Notes: a model not told the origin generated them from the sequence alone. 64,000 nucleotides of DNA from Solenopsis invicta (GCF_016802725.1 NC_052671.1:10695002-10759001), one strand, 5' to 3'. Shown: positions 13,731 to 27,109, counted from the first letter of the stretch. Translations and numbers: made by a program.

Positions 13731-16700
13731 GAGATATTGGTGAAATTAGCAAAAAAACCAATTTTACTAAAAAATTTTGTACTTTGCCTGATATAACTCT
13801 TTCGTCTTTCACTTTAGCGATTCGAACCATTATGATAAAAGTTAGACCTCTTCTCGGGGATATCAGAAAGCAGAGATATTGGAGAAATTTGCAAAAAAAT
13901 TTTACAAAAAATTTCGATATTTGCCTGATATAAGTCTTTCCTTTTTCAGTTCAGCGATTCGATACATCATGATAAAAGTTATATCTCTTCTTAGGGCTAT
14001 CAGGACTAAGAGATATTGAAGAAATTTGGAAAAAAACCAATTTTACTCAAAAATTTCGAACTTTGACTGATATAACACTTTCGTCTTTTACTTTAGCGAT
14101 TCGATCCATTATGATAAAAGTTAGAACTCTTCTCGGGGCTATCAGAACACACAGATATTGGAGAAATTAGCAAAAAAAATTTTACTCAAAATTTTCGATC
14201 TTTGACTGCTATAACTCTATCGTCTTTCACTTTAGCGATTCGATCCATTATGATAAAAGTTAGACCTCTTCTTGGGGATATCAGAACGCAGAGATATTGG
14301 AGAAATTTGAAAAAAAATTTTACTCAAGAATTTCGAAATTTCCCTGACATAAGTCTTTCCTTTTTCAGTTCAGCTATTCGATACATCATGATAAAAGTTA
14401 TATCTCTTCTTAGGGCTATCAGGACACAAAGATATTGAAGAAATTCGGAAAAAAACCAATTTCACTCAAAAATTTCTTACTTTGACTGATATAACTCTTT
14501 CGTCTTTCACTTTAGCGATTCGATCCATTATGATAAAAGTTAGACCTCTTCTCGGGGCTATCAGAACACAGAGTTATTGGAGAAATTCGCAAAAAAAATT
14601 TTTCTCAAAAATTTCGAAATTTGCCTGATATAAGTCTTTCCTTTTTCAGTTCAGCGATTCGATACATCATGATAAAAGTTACATCTCTTCTGTGGGCTAT
14701 CAGAACACAGAGATATTGGTGAAATTAGCAAAAAAACCAATTTTACTAAAAAATTTTGATCTTTGACTGATATAACGCTTTCGTCTTTCACTTTAGCGAT
14801 TCGATCCATTATGATAAAAGTTAGACCTCTTCTCGGGGATATCAGAACGCAGAGATATTGGAGAAATTTGCAGAAAAAATTTTACTAAAAATTTCGAAAT
14901 TTGCCTGATATATGTCTTTCCTATTTCAGTTCAACGATTCGATACATCATGATAAAAGTTATATCTCTTCTGTGTGATATCAGAACACAGAGATATTGGA
15001 GAAATACGCAAAAAAATCTATTTTACTAAAACATTTCGAACTTTGACTGATGCAACACTTTCGTCTTTTACTTTAGCGATTCGATCCATTATGATAAATG
15101 TTATAACTCTTCTCGGGACTATCAGAACACAGAGATATTGGAGAAATTCGCAAAAAAAATTTTACTCAAAGATTTCGAAATTTGCCTGATATAAGTCTTT
15201 CCTTTTTCAGTTCAGCGATTCGATACATCATGATAAAAGTTATATCTCTTCTGTGGGCTATCAGAACACAGAGATATTGGAGAAATACGCAAAAAAACCA
15301 ATTTCAGTAAAACATTTCGAATTTTGTCTGATACATCTCTATCGTCTTTTACTTTAGCGATTCGATCCATTATGATAAATGTTATAACTCTTCTCGGGGC
15401 TATCAGAAAACAGAGATATTGGAGAAATTCGCAAAAAAAATTTTCCTCAAAATTTTCGAACTTTGACTGCTATAACTCTATCGTCTTTCACTTTAGCGAT
15501 TCGATCCATTATGATAAAAGTTAGAACTCTGATCGGGGCTATCAGAACACAGAGATATTGGAGAATTTCGCAAAAAAAATTTTTCTCAAAAATTTCGAAA
15601 TTTGCCAGATAATAGTCTTTCCTTTTTCAGTTCAGCGATTCGATACATCAGGATAAAAGTTACATCTCTTCTGTGGGCTATCAGAACACAGAGATATTGG
15701 TGAAATTATCAAAAAAACCAATTTTATTAAAAAATTTTGATCTTTGACTGATATAACTCTTTCGTCTTTCACTTTAGCGATTCGATCCATTATGATAAAA
15801 GTTAGACCTCTTCTCGGGGATTTCAGAACGCAGAGATATTTGAGAAATTTGAAAAAAAAATTTTACTCAAAACTTTCGAAATTTGCCTGATATACGTCTT
15901 TACTTTTTCAATTCAGCGATTCGATACATCATGATAAAAGTTATATCTCTTCTTAGGGCTATCAGGACACAGAGATATTGAAGAAATTCGGAAAAAAACC
16001 AATTTTACTAAAACATTACGAACTTTGACTGATGCAAATCTTTCGTCTTTTACTTTAGCGATTCGATCCATTATGATAAATGTTATAACTCTTCTCGGGG
16101 CTATCAGAACACAGAGATATTGGAGAAATTCGCAAAAAAAATTTTTCTCAAAAATTTCGAAATTTGCCTGATACTAGTCTTTCCTTTTTCAGTTCAGCGA
16201 TTCGATACATCATGATAAAAGTTACATCTCTTCTGTGGGCTATCAGAACACAGAGATATTGGTGAAATTAGCAAAAAATCCAATTTTACTAAAAAATTTT
16301 GAACTTTGACTGATATAACTCTTTCGTCTTTCATTTTAGCGATTCGATCCATTATGATAAAAGTTATATCTCTTCTGTGGGCTATCAGAACCCAGAGATA
16401 TTGGTGAAATTAGCAAAAAAACCAATTTTACTAAAAAATTTTGTACTTTGCCTGATATAACTCTTTCGTCTTTCACTTTAGCGATTCGAACCATTATGAT
16501 AAAAGTTAGACCTCTTCTCGGGGATATCAGAAAGCAGAGATATTGGAGAAATTTGCAAAAAAAATTTTACAAAAAATTTCGATATTTGCCTGATATAAGT
16601 CTTTCCTTTTTCAGTTCAGCGATTCGATACATCATGATAAAAGTTATATCTCTTCTTAGGGCTATCAGGACTAAGAGATATTGAAGAAATTTGGAAAAAA

Positions 16701-17223
16701 ACCAATTTTACTCAAAAATTTCGAACTTTGACTGATATAACACTTTCGTCTTTTACTTTAGCGATTCGATCCATTATGATAAAAGTTAGAACTCTTCTCG
16801 GGGCTATCAGAACACACAGATATTGGAGAAATTAGCAAAAAAAATTTTACTCAAAATTTTCGATCTTTGACTGCTATAACTCTATCGTCTTTCACTTTAG
16901 CGATTCGATCCATTATGATAAAAGTTAGACCTCTTCTCGGGGATATCAGAACGCAGAGATATTGGAGAAATTTGAAAAAAAATTTTACTCAAACATTTCG
17001 AAATTTCCCTGACATAAGTCTTTCCTTTTTCAGTTCAGCTATTCGATACATCATGATAAAAGCTATATCTCTTCTTAGGGCTATCAGGACACAAAGATAT
17101 TGAAGAAATTCGGAAAAAAACCAATTTCACTCAAAAATTTCTTACTTTGACTGATATAACTCTTTCGTCTTTCACTTTAGCGATTCGATCCATTATGATA
17201 AAAGTTAGACCTCTTCTCGGGGA
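11896..17223 (+). repeat. Tandem pair of 2,664-bp satellite blocks
   Basis: The segment at about 11,896-14,559 is repeated directly at 14,560-17,223 (19 monomers per copy). The three-monomer segment at 13,731-14,151 is present in both copies, so that insertion preceded this duplication. The sequence after the second copy continues with the monomer order seen after 7,405 in the first 6.7-kb block, as expected for a tandem duplication by unequal exchange. Confidence 0.85.
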
Positions 17224-20200
17224 TATCAGAACGCAGAGATATTGGAGAAATTTGCAAAAAAAATTTTAATAAAAATTTCGATTTTTGCCTGATATAAGTC
17301 TTTCCTTTTTCAGTTCAGCAATTCGATACATCATGATAAAAGTTATATCTCTTCTTAGGGCTATCAGGACCAAGAGATATTGAAGAAATTCGGAAAAAAA
17401 CCAATTTTACTCAAAAATTTCGAACTTTGACTGATATAACTCTTTCGTCTTTTACTTTAGCGATTCGATTCATTATGATAAAAGTTAGAACTCTTCTCGG
17501 GGATATCAGAACGCAGAGATATTGGAGAAATTCGCAAAAAAATTTTTTCCAAACCTTTTGTAATTTGCCTGATATAAGTCTTTCCTTTTTCAGTTCAGCG
17601 ATTCGATACATCATGATAAAAGTTATATCTCTTCTGTGGGCTATCAGAACACAGAGATATTGTAGAAATACGCAAAAAAACCAATTTTACTGAAAAATTT
17701 TGAACTTTGACTGATATAACACTTTCGTGTTTCACTTTAGCGATTCGATCCATTATGATAAAAGTTAGACCTCTTCTCGGGGATATCAGAACGCAGAGAT
17801 ATTGGAGAAATTTGCAAAAAAAATTTTACTCACAAATTTCGAAATTTGCCTGATATATGTCTTTCCTATTTCAGTTCAGCGATTCGATACATCATGATAA
17901 AAGTTATATCTCTTCTGTGGGCTATCAGAACACAGAGATATTGGTGAAATTATAAAAAAAACTAATTTTACTAAAAAATTTCGGACTTTGACTGATATAA
18001 GACTTTCGTCTTTCACTTTAGCGATTCGATCCACTATGATAAAAGTTATGACTCTTCTCGGGGCTATCAGAAAACAGAGATATTGGAGAAATTAGCAAAA
18101 AAAATTTTCCTCTAAATTTTCGAACTTTGACTTCTATAACTCTATCGTCTTTCACTTTAGCGATTCGATCCATTATGATAAAAGTTAGAACTCTGATCGG
18201 GGCTATCAGAACACAGAGATATTGGAGAAATTCGCAAAAAAAGTTTTTCTCAAAAATTTCAAAATTTGCCTGATAATAGTCTTTCCTTTTTCAGTTCAGC
18301 TATTCGATACATCATGATAAAGTTATATCTCCTCTGTGGGCTGTCAGAACACAGAGATATTGGAGAAATACACAAAAAAACCAATTTTACTATAACATTT
18401 CGAACTTTGACTGATATAACACTTTCGTCTTTTACTTTAGCAATTCGATCCATTGTGATAAATGTTAGAACTCTTCTCGGGGCTATCAGAACACAGAGAT
18501 ATTGGAGAAATTTGGAAAAAAATTTTATTCAAAACTTTCGAAATTTGCCTTATATACGTCTTTACTTTTTCAGTTCAGCGTTTCGATACATCATGATAAA
18601 AGTTATATCTCTTCTGTGGGCTATCAGAACACAGAGATATTGGAGAAATACGCAAAAAAACCAATTTCAGTAAAACATTTCGAATTTTGTCTGATACATC
18701 TCTATCGTCTTTTACTTTAGCGATTCGATCCATTATGATAAATGTTATAACTCTTCTCGGGGCTATCAGAAAACAGAGATATTGGAGAAATTCGCAAAAA
18801 AAATTTTCCTCAAAATTTTCGAACTTTGACTGCTATAACTCTATCGTCTTTCACTTTAGCGATTCGATCCATTATGATAAAAGTTAGAACTCTGATCGGG
18901 GCTATCAGAACACAGAGATATTGGAGAATTTCGCAAAAAAAATTTTTCTCAAAAATTTCGAAATTTGCCAGATAATAGTCTTTCCTTTTTCAGTTCAGCG
19001 ATTCGATACATCAGGATAAAAGTTACATCTCTTCTGTGGGCTATCAGAACACAGAGATATTGGTGAAATTATCAAAAAAACCAATTTTATTAAAAAATTT
19101 TGATCTTTGACTGATATAACTCTTTCGTCTTTCACTTTAGCGATTCGATCCATTATGATAAAAGTTAGACCTCTTCTCGGGGATTTCAGAACGCAGAGAT
19201 ATTTGAGAAATTTGAAAAAAAAATTTTACTCAAAACTTTCGAAATTTGCCTGATATACGTCTTTACTTTTTCAATTCAGCGATTCGATACATCATGATAA
19301 AAGTTATATCTCTTCTTAGGGCTATCAGGACACAGAGATATTGAAGAAATTCGGAAAAAAACCAATTTTACTAAAACATTACGAACTTTGACTGATGCAA
19401 ATCTTTCGTCTTTTACTTTAGCGATTCGATCCATTATGATAAATGTTATAACTCTTCTCGGGGCTATCAGAACACAGAGATATTGGAGAAATTCGCAAAA
19501 AAAATTTTTCTCAAAAATTTCGAAATTTGCCTGATACTAGTCTTTCCTTTTTCAGTTCAGCGATTCGATACATCATGATAAAAGTTACATCTCTTCTGTG
19601 GGCTATCAGAACACAGAGATATTGGTGAAATTAGCAAAAAATCCAATTTTACTAAAAAATTTTGAACTTTGACTGATATAACTCTTTCGTCTTTCATTTT
19701 AGCGATTCGATCCATTATGATAAAAGTTATATCTCTTCTGTGGGCTATCAGAACCCAGAGATATTGGTGAAATTAGCAAAAAAACCAATTTTACTAAAAA
19801 ATTTTGTACTTTGCCTGATATAACTCTTTCGTCTTTCACTTTAGCGATTCGAACCATTATGATAAAAGTTAGACCTCTTCTCGGGGATATCAGAAAGCAG
19901 AGATATTGGAGAAATTTGCAAAAAAAATTTTACAAAAAATTTCGATATTTGCCTGATATAAGTCTTTCCTTTTTCAGTTCAGCGATTCGATACATCATGA
20001 TAAAAGTTATATCTCTTCTTAGGGCTATCAGGACTAAGAGATATTGAAGAAATTTGGAAAAAAACCAATTTTACTCAAAAATTTCGAACTTTGACTGATA
20101 TAACACTTTCGTCTTTTACTTTAGCGATTCGATCCATTATGATAAAAGTTAGAACTCTTCTCGGGGCTATCAGAACACACAGATATTGGAGAAATTAGCA

Positions 20201-21937
20201 AAAAAAATTTTACTCAAAATTTTCGATCTTTGACTGCTATAACTCTATCGTCTTTCACTTTAGCGATTCGATCCATTATGATAAAAGTTAGACCTCTTCT
20301 CGGGGATATCAGAACGCAGAGATATTGGAGAAATTTGAAAAAAAATTTTACTCAAACATTTCGAAATTTCCCTGACATAAGTCTTTCCTTTTTCAGTTCA
20401 GCTATTCGATACATCATGATAAAAGCTATATCTCTTCTTAGGGCTATCAGGACACAAAGATATTGAAGAAATTCGGAAAAAAACCAATTTCACTCAAAAA
20501 TTTCTTACTTTGACTGATATAACTCTTTCGTCTTTCACTTTAGCGATTCGATCCATTATGATAAAAGTTAGACCTCTTCTCGGGGATATCAGAACGCAGA
20601 GATATTGGAGAAATTTGCAAAAAAAATTTTAATAAAAATTTCGATTTTTGCCTGATATAAGTCTTTCCTTTTTCAGTTCAGCAATTCGATACATCATGAT
20701 AAAAGTTATATCTCTTCTTAGGGCTATCAGGACCAAGAGATATTGAAGAAATTCGGAAAAAAACAATTTTACTCAAAAATTTCGAACTTTGACTGATATA
20801 ACTCTTTCGTCTTTTACTTTAGCGATTCGATTCATTATGATAAAAGTTAGAACTCTTCTCGGGGATATCAGAACGCAGAGATATTGGAGAAATTCGCAAA
20901 AAAATTTTTTCCAAACCTTTTGTAATTTGCCTGATATAAGTCTTTCCTTTTTCAGTTCAGCGATTCGATACATCATGATAAAAGTTATATCTCTTCTGTG
21001 GGCTATCAGAACACAGAGATATTGTAGAAATACGCAAAAAAACCAATTTTACTGAAAAATTTTGAACTTTGACTGATATAACACTTTCGTGTTTCACTTT
21101 AGCGATTCGATCCATTATGATAAAAGTTAGACCTCTTCTCGGGGATATCAGAACGCAGAGATATTGGAGAAATTTGCAAAAAAAATTTTACTCACAAATT
21201 TCGAAATTTGCCTGATATATGTCTTTCCTATTTCAGTTCAGCGATTCGATACATCATGATAAAAGTTATATCTCTTCTGTGGGCTATCAGAACACAGAGA
21301 TATTGGTGAAATTATAAAAAAAACTAATTTTACTAAAAAATTTCGGACTTTGACTGATATAAGACTTTCGTCTTTCACTTTAGCGATTCGATCCACTATG
21401 ATAAAAGTTATGACTCTTCTCGGGGCTATCAGAAAACAGAGATATTGGAGAAATTAGCAAAAAAAATTTTCCTCTAAATTTTCGAACTTTGACTTCTATA
21501 ACTCTATCGTCTTTCACTTTAGCGATTCGATCCATTATGATAAAAGTTAGAACTCTGATCGGGGCTATCAGAACACAGAGATATTGGAGAAATTCGCAAA
21601 AAAAGTTTTTCTCAAAAATTTCAAAATTTGCCTGATAATAGTCTTTCCTTTTTCAGTTCAGCTATTCGATACATCATGATAAAGTTATATCTCCTCTGTG
21701 GGCTGTCAGAACACAGAGATATTGGAGAAATACACAAAAAAACCAATTTTACTATAACATTTCGAACTTTGACTGATATAACACTTTCGTCTTTTACTTT
21801 AGCAATTCGATCCATTGTGATAAATGTTAGAACTCTTCTCGGGGCTATCAGAACACAGAGATATTGGAGAAATTTGGAAAAAAATTTTATTCAAAACTTT
21901 CGAAATTTGCCTTATATACGTCTTTACTTTTTCAGTT
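15212..21937 (+). repeat. Tandem pair of 3,363-bp satellite blocks
   Basis: The segment at 15,212-18,574 is repeated at about 18,575-21,937 with very few differences: a one-base deletion near 20,763 and scattered substitutions. The unit is 24 monomers long. Identity ends at about 18,612 versus 21,974, where GTGGGC meets TAGGGC, so the breakpoints lie inside a type A monomer. Confidence 0.9.
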
Positions 21938-23109
21938 CAGCGATTCGATACATCATGATAAAAGTTATATCTCTTCTTAGGGCTATCAGGACACAGAGAT
22001 ATTGAAGAAATTCGGAAAAAAACCAATTTTACTAAAACATTTCGAACTTTGACTGATGCAAATCTTTCGTCTTTTACTTTAGCGATTCGATCCATTATGA
22101 TAAATGTTATAACTCTTCTCCGGGCTATCAGAACACAGAGATATTCGAGAAATTCGCAAAAAAAATTTTCCTCAAAATTTTCGAACTTTGACTTCTATAA
22201 CTCTATCGTCTTTCACTTTAGCGATTCGATCCATTATGATAAAAGTTAGAACTCTTCTCGGGGCTATCAGAACACAGAGATATTGGAGAAATTCGCAAAA
22301 AAAATTTTTCTCAAAAATTTCGAAATTTGCCTGATATTAGTCTTTCCTTTTTCAGTTCAGCGATTCGATACATCATGATAAAAGTTACATCTCTTCTGTG
22401 GGCTATCAGAACACAGAGATATTGGTGAAATTAGCAAAAAATCCAATTTTACTAAAAAATTTTGAACTTTGACTGATATAACTCTTTCGTCTTATACTTT
22501 AGCGATTCGATCCATTATGATAAAAGTTAGACCTCTTCTCGGGGATATCAGGACGCAGAGATATTGGATAAATTTAAAAAAAAAATTTTACTCAACAATT
22601 TCGAAATTTGCCTGACATAAGTCTTTCCTTTTTCAGTTCAGCGATTCGATACATCATGATAAAAGTTATATCTCTTCTTAGGGCTATCAGGACACAGAGA
22701 TATTGAAGAAATTCGGAAAAAAACCAATTTTACTAAAACATTTCGGACTTTGACTGATGCAAACCTTTCGTCTTTTACTTTAGCGATTCGATCCATTATG
22801 ATAAATGTTATAAATCTTCTCGTGGCTATCAGAACACAGAGATATTGGAGAAATTCGCCAAAAAAATTTTCCTCAAAGTTTTCGAACTTTGACTGCTATA
22901 ACTCTATCGTCTTTCACTTTAGCGATTCGATCCATTATGATAAAAGTTAGAACTCTTCTCGGGGCTATCAGAACACAGAGATATTGGAGAAATTCGCAAA
23001 AAAAATTTTTCTCAAAAATTTCGAATTTTGCCTGATATAAGTCTTTCCTTTTTCAGTTCAGCGATTCGATACATCTTGATGAAAGTTATATCTCTTCTGT
23101 GGACTATCA

Positions 23110-24665
23110 GAACCCAGAGATATTGGTGAAATTAGCAAAAAAACCAATTTTACTAAAAATTATTGTACTTTGTCTGATATAACTCTTTCGTCTTTCACTT
23201 TAGCGATTCGAACCATTATGATAAAAGTTAGACCTCTTCTCGGGGATATCAGAACGCAGAGATATTGGAAAAATTTGCAAAAAAGATTTTACAAAAAATT
23301 TCGATATTTACCTGATATAAGTCTTTCCTTTTTCAGTTCAGCGATTCGATACATCATGATAAAAGTTATATCTCTTCTTAGGGCTATCAGGACTAAGAGA
23401 TATTGAAGAAATTTGGAAAAAAACCAATTTTACTCAAAAATTTCGAACTTTGACTGATATAACTCTTTCGTATTTTACTTTAGCGATTCGATCCATTATG
23501 ATAAATGTTATAACTCTTCTCCGGGCTATCAGAACACACAGATATTGGAGAAATTAGCAAAAAAAATTTTACTCAAAATTTTCGACCTTTGACTGCTATA
23601 ACTCTATCGTCTTTCACTTTAGCGATTCGATCCATTATGATAAAAGTTAGACCTCTTCTCGGGGATATCAGAACGCAGAGATATTGGAGAAATTTGAAAA
23701 AAAATTTTACTCAAAAATTTCGAAATTTCCCTGACATAAGTCTTTCCTTTTTCAGTTCAGCTATTCGATACATCATGATAAAAGTTATATCTCTTCTTAG
23801 GGCTATCAGGACACAAAGATATTGTAGAAATTCGGAAAAAAACCAATTTCACTCAAAAATTTCTTACTTTGACTGATATAACTCTTTCGTCTTTCACTTT
23901 AGCGATTCGATCCATTATGATAAAAGTTAGACCTCTTCTCGGGGATATCAGAACGCAGAGATATTGGAGAAATTTGCAAAAAAAATTTTACTAAAAATTT
24001 CGATTTTTGCCTGATATAAGTCTTTCCTTTTTCAGTTCAGCAATTCGATACATCATGATAAAAGTTATATCTCTTCTTAGGGCTATCAGGACCAAGAGAT
24101 ATTGAAGAAATTCGGAAAAAAACCAATTTTACTCAAAAATTTCGAACTTTGACTGATATAACTCTTTCGTCTTTTACTTTAGCGATTCGATCCATTATGA
24201 TAAAAGTTAGAACTCTTCTCGGGGATATCAGAACGCAGAGATATTGGAGAAATTCGCAAAAAAATTTTTTCCAAACCTTTTGTAATTTGCCTGATATAAG
24301 TCTTTCCTTTTTCAGTTCAGCGATTCGATACATCATGATAAAAGTTATATCTCTTCTGTGGGCTATCAGAACACAGAGATATTGTAGAAATACGCAAAAA
24401 AACCAATTTTACTGAAAAATTTTGAACTTTGACTGATATAACACTTTCGTGTTTCACTTTAGCGATTCGATCCATTATGATAAAAGTTAGACCTCTTCTC
24501 GGGGATATCAGAACGCAGAGATATTGGAGAAATTTGCAAAAAAAATTTTACTCACAAATTTCGAAATTTGCCTGATATATGTCTTTCCTATTTCAGTTCA
24601 GCGATTCGATACATCATGATAAAAGTTATATCTCTTCTGTGGGCTATCAGAACACAGAGATATTG
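23110..24665 (+). repeat. Partial, more diverged third copy of the 3.36-kb block
   Basis: This stretch matches 19,750-21,305 at an offset of 3,359-3,360 bp with more substitutions than the 3,363-bp pair shows (for example AAAGCTATAT in the earlier copies versus AAAGTTATAT here). Just upstream, about 22,049 and 22,750 begin two similar five-monomer segments 701 bp apart. Confidence 0.75.
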
Positions 24666-25634
24666 GAGAAATACGCAAAAAAACCAATTTTACTATAACA
24701 TTTCGAACTTTGACTGATATAACACTTTCGTCTTTTACTTTAGCAATTCGATCAATTATGATAAATGTTATAACTCTTCTCGGGGCTATCAGAACACAGA
24801 GATATTGGAGAAATTCGCAAAAAAAATTTTCCTCAAAATTTTCGAACTTTGACTGATATAAATCTTTCGTCTTTCACTTTAGCGATTCGATCCATTATGA
24901 TAAAAGTTAGAACTCTTCTCGGGGCTATCAGAACATAGAGATATTGGAGAAATTCGCAAAAAAATTTCGAAATTTGCCTGGAATAAGTCTTTCCTATTTC
25001 AGTTCATCGATTCGATACATCATGATAAAAGTTGTATCTCTTCTGTGGGCTATCAGAACACAGAGATATTGGAGAAATACGCAAAAAAACCAATTTTACT
25101 ATAACATTTCGAACTTTGACTGATATAACACTTTCGTCTTTTACTTTAGCAATTCGATCAATTATGATAAATGTTATAACTCTTCTCGGGGCTATCAGAA
25201 CACAGAGATATTGGAGAAATTCGCAAAAGATTTTCCTCAAAATTTTCGATCTTTGACTGCTATAACTCTATCGTCTTTCACTTTAGCGATTCGATCCATT
25301 ATGATAAAAGTTAGAACTCTTCTCGGGGCTATCAGAACACACAGATATTGGAGAAATTAGCAAAAAAAATTTTACTCAAAAATTTCGAAATTTGCCTAAT
25401 ATAAGTCTTTCCTTTTTCAGTTCAGCGATTCGATACATCATGATAAAAGTTATATCTCTTCTGTGGGCTATCAGAACACAGAGATATTGGAGAAATTCGC
25501 AAAAAAACCAATTTTACTAAAAAATTTTGAAATTTGACTGATATAAAACTTTCGTCTTTTACTTTAGCGATTCGATTCATTATGATAAATGTTATAACTC
25601 TTCTCGGGTCTATCAGAACACAGAGATATTGGAA

Positions 25635-26293
25635 AAAGTTTTGATTAATCTTTACGTGATATTTCGTAAAAACTGTTGAAAGTTTGTATTAAAATCAGAT
25701 CAATAATCTTCACGTTTGTAAGTTAGAGAATAAAAATAATACTCAAGTATCCATATATTTCATTGATTTTTATTACATTATTATTATTATTATTATTATT
25801 TATTGTGCCATATTAATCGCGCGTATTGTCATTTGTAAATCATGCGTATGCATGTATATGCCATTGTAACATAATAAAAAAAGAGTGGGCGCTTTTTAGT
25901 TTCTCTACGTCCTTGCGTAGAAATCGTCCAAAATCCTCTTTCTGAATTTTACGGCCTAAACGTAGCACGGAAAACATGACGGTTCGAGAGGGGAGTGAAG
26001 AAGAGGGTATCCATAGAGATAACATCGCCGCTTACTCCATGTCTATCACCGCGATGCTTTCTCTCTCTAACTGAAGGCCTAAACAATTAAAGGACAATCA
26101 CGTTAAAAGAGAAAGAGAGAAAGAGAGAAAGAGTGAGAGAGAGAGAGAGAGAGTTGCGTCAAGATTTAAAAAAATTAAAAAAGCTAATTTTTTCAAAAGC
26201 ATAATTTGAAGACATTTAAATAATAAAGAATTATGTAAAAATAAAAGGATGGTATATTTATTCATGGGAAGACATTTATTTCTTCTTCATCAT
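25635..26293. other. Flank of satellite; no gene seen
   Basis: AT-rich unique sequence after the abrupt array end. It contains an (ATT)n tract at about 25,780-25,801, a GC-richer patch at about 25,870-26,070 without a recognisable frame, and an imperfect (GA)n tract at about 26,108-26,152. I see no gene. Confidence 0.6.
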
Positions 26294-26339
26294 ATCCCTA
26301 ATAGCACAAAATATTGGTTCAATATTTGGAGATAATGTA

Positions 26340-26640
26340 AACCCAATATTCTATATTGGGTGTGAATTGATTTTCAGTATTGGTCCAATATTGCAGAGTA
26401 TGATTTCGACTTTTATTCAACCAATCTTGAAGTTGCAATATTGGTCCAATATTGAAAAATCATGTCAACCCAATATTATCTATTGGATGTGAATTGATTT
26501 TCAATATTGGTCCAATATTACAAAGTATGATATCGACCCTTATTTAACCAATATTGAAAAAAAAATAAATACGATATTATATATTGGTTGTGCATTGGGT
26601 TTTCAACATTGGTCCAATATTAGAAGGTTGACACTTTAAC
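26340..26640. repeat. Minisatellite with CAATATTGG/CCAATATTG palindromes
   Basis: Three tandem units start at about 26,361, 26,488 and 26,589 with TGTGAATTGATTTTCA or a close variant. Each is followed by a nine-base inverted repeat with a one-base spacer. Confidence 0.7.
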
Positions 26641-26652
26641 CAATATTAGTCC

Positions 26653-26740
26653 TTTTTTTTTTAACCCAAGCGGTCACCCATCCATCTCGCGACTCCGGTG
26701 AACGTTGTTGGATCTGTGTGATCGCTGCGAACTGATCCCT
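26653..26740 (-). repeat. 5S-rRNA-like fragment with A-rich tail (SINE-like)
   Basis: On the minus strand the sequence reads GGATGGGTGACCGCTTGGG followed by a run of ten A. This resembles the box C region of 5S rRNA genes (GGATGGGAGACCGCCTGGG, from established knowledge). The upstream part matches 5S-like arthropod repeats only loosely. The fragment sits inside the TIR element. A SINE or retroposed 5S-like pseudogene is the likeliest reading; a functional 5S gene is unlikely because the 5' half is not recognisable. Confidence 0.45.
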
Positions 26741-27109
26741 CGTGATGACCTGTGAACACTTTGTGCTGGTACTTGTATATAACTTGTAGATCAGGTCAAT
26801 ATACGTTATCAAAAAAATGGAATATGTATAATTAAAGCACATTATTTATATAAACAAATATAAAATTATAGTTTTTTTACTAATTTCACAAATGCGGAAT
26901 AGTGTCTGGAATAACTTTTCTGTTATTTGTTTGAGTAAGAATGCAATTAGAAAATATATGTCAATATAATACAAATTAAATGTAAAAAATTTTTATAAAA
27001 AAAAATTTTTTAAACAATTGAAAAATATTGTTTGCTCATTGGAATGTAGATTGAGGTTTCTTCATTTATGGACCTATTTCGTTTATTGATAATATTTACA
27101 ATACAATTA

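Larger units (their letters stand above)
1..25634. repeat. Satellite DNA array, ~140-bp monomers with higher-order blocks
   Basis: About 183 head-to-tail monomers of roughly 140 bp run without interruption from the window edge. Two main classes can be read: type A around CGATACATCATGATAAAAG, usually followed by TCTTCTGTGGGC or TCTTCTTAGGGC, and type B around CGATCCATTATGATAAAAG or ...AAATG, followed by CTTCTCGGGG. A and B often alternate, giving a dimer of about 280 bp, but B-B neighbours also occur (for example near 2,190-2,330). Every monomer carries TATCAGAACRCAGAGATAT and an A/T-tract segment. Short open frames (up to about 140 codons) occur on both strands only because the dimer lacks stops in some frames; they have no domain or start context and are not annotated as genes. 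A centromeric or pericentromeric location is plausible but is inference. Confidence 0.97.

Noticed and set aside
1..25634. Dozens of open frames of 60-142 codons with similar peptides (motif IRTQRYWRN) on both strands
   Set aside because: They repeat with the 140/280-bp satellite period, overlap on both strands, have no consistent start context and end wherever a monomer variant brings a stop. This is satellite DNA, not a gene family.
1..25634. CRISPR-like array
   Set aside because: The repeats are whole 140-bp monomers without unique spacers, and the genome is eukaryotic.
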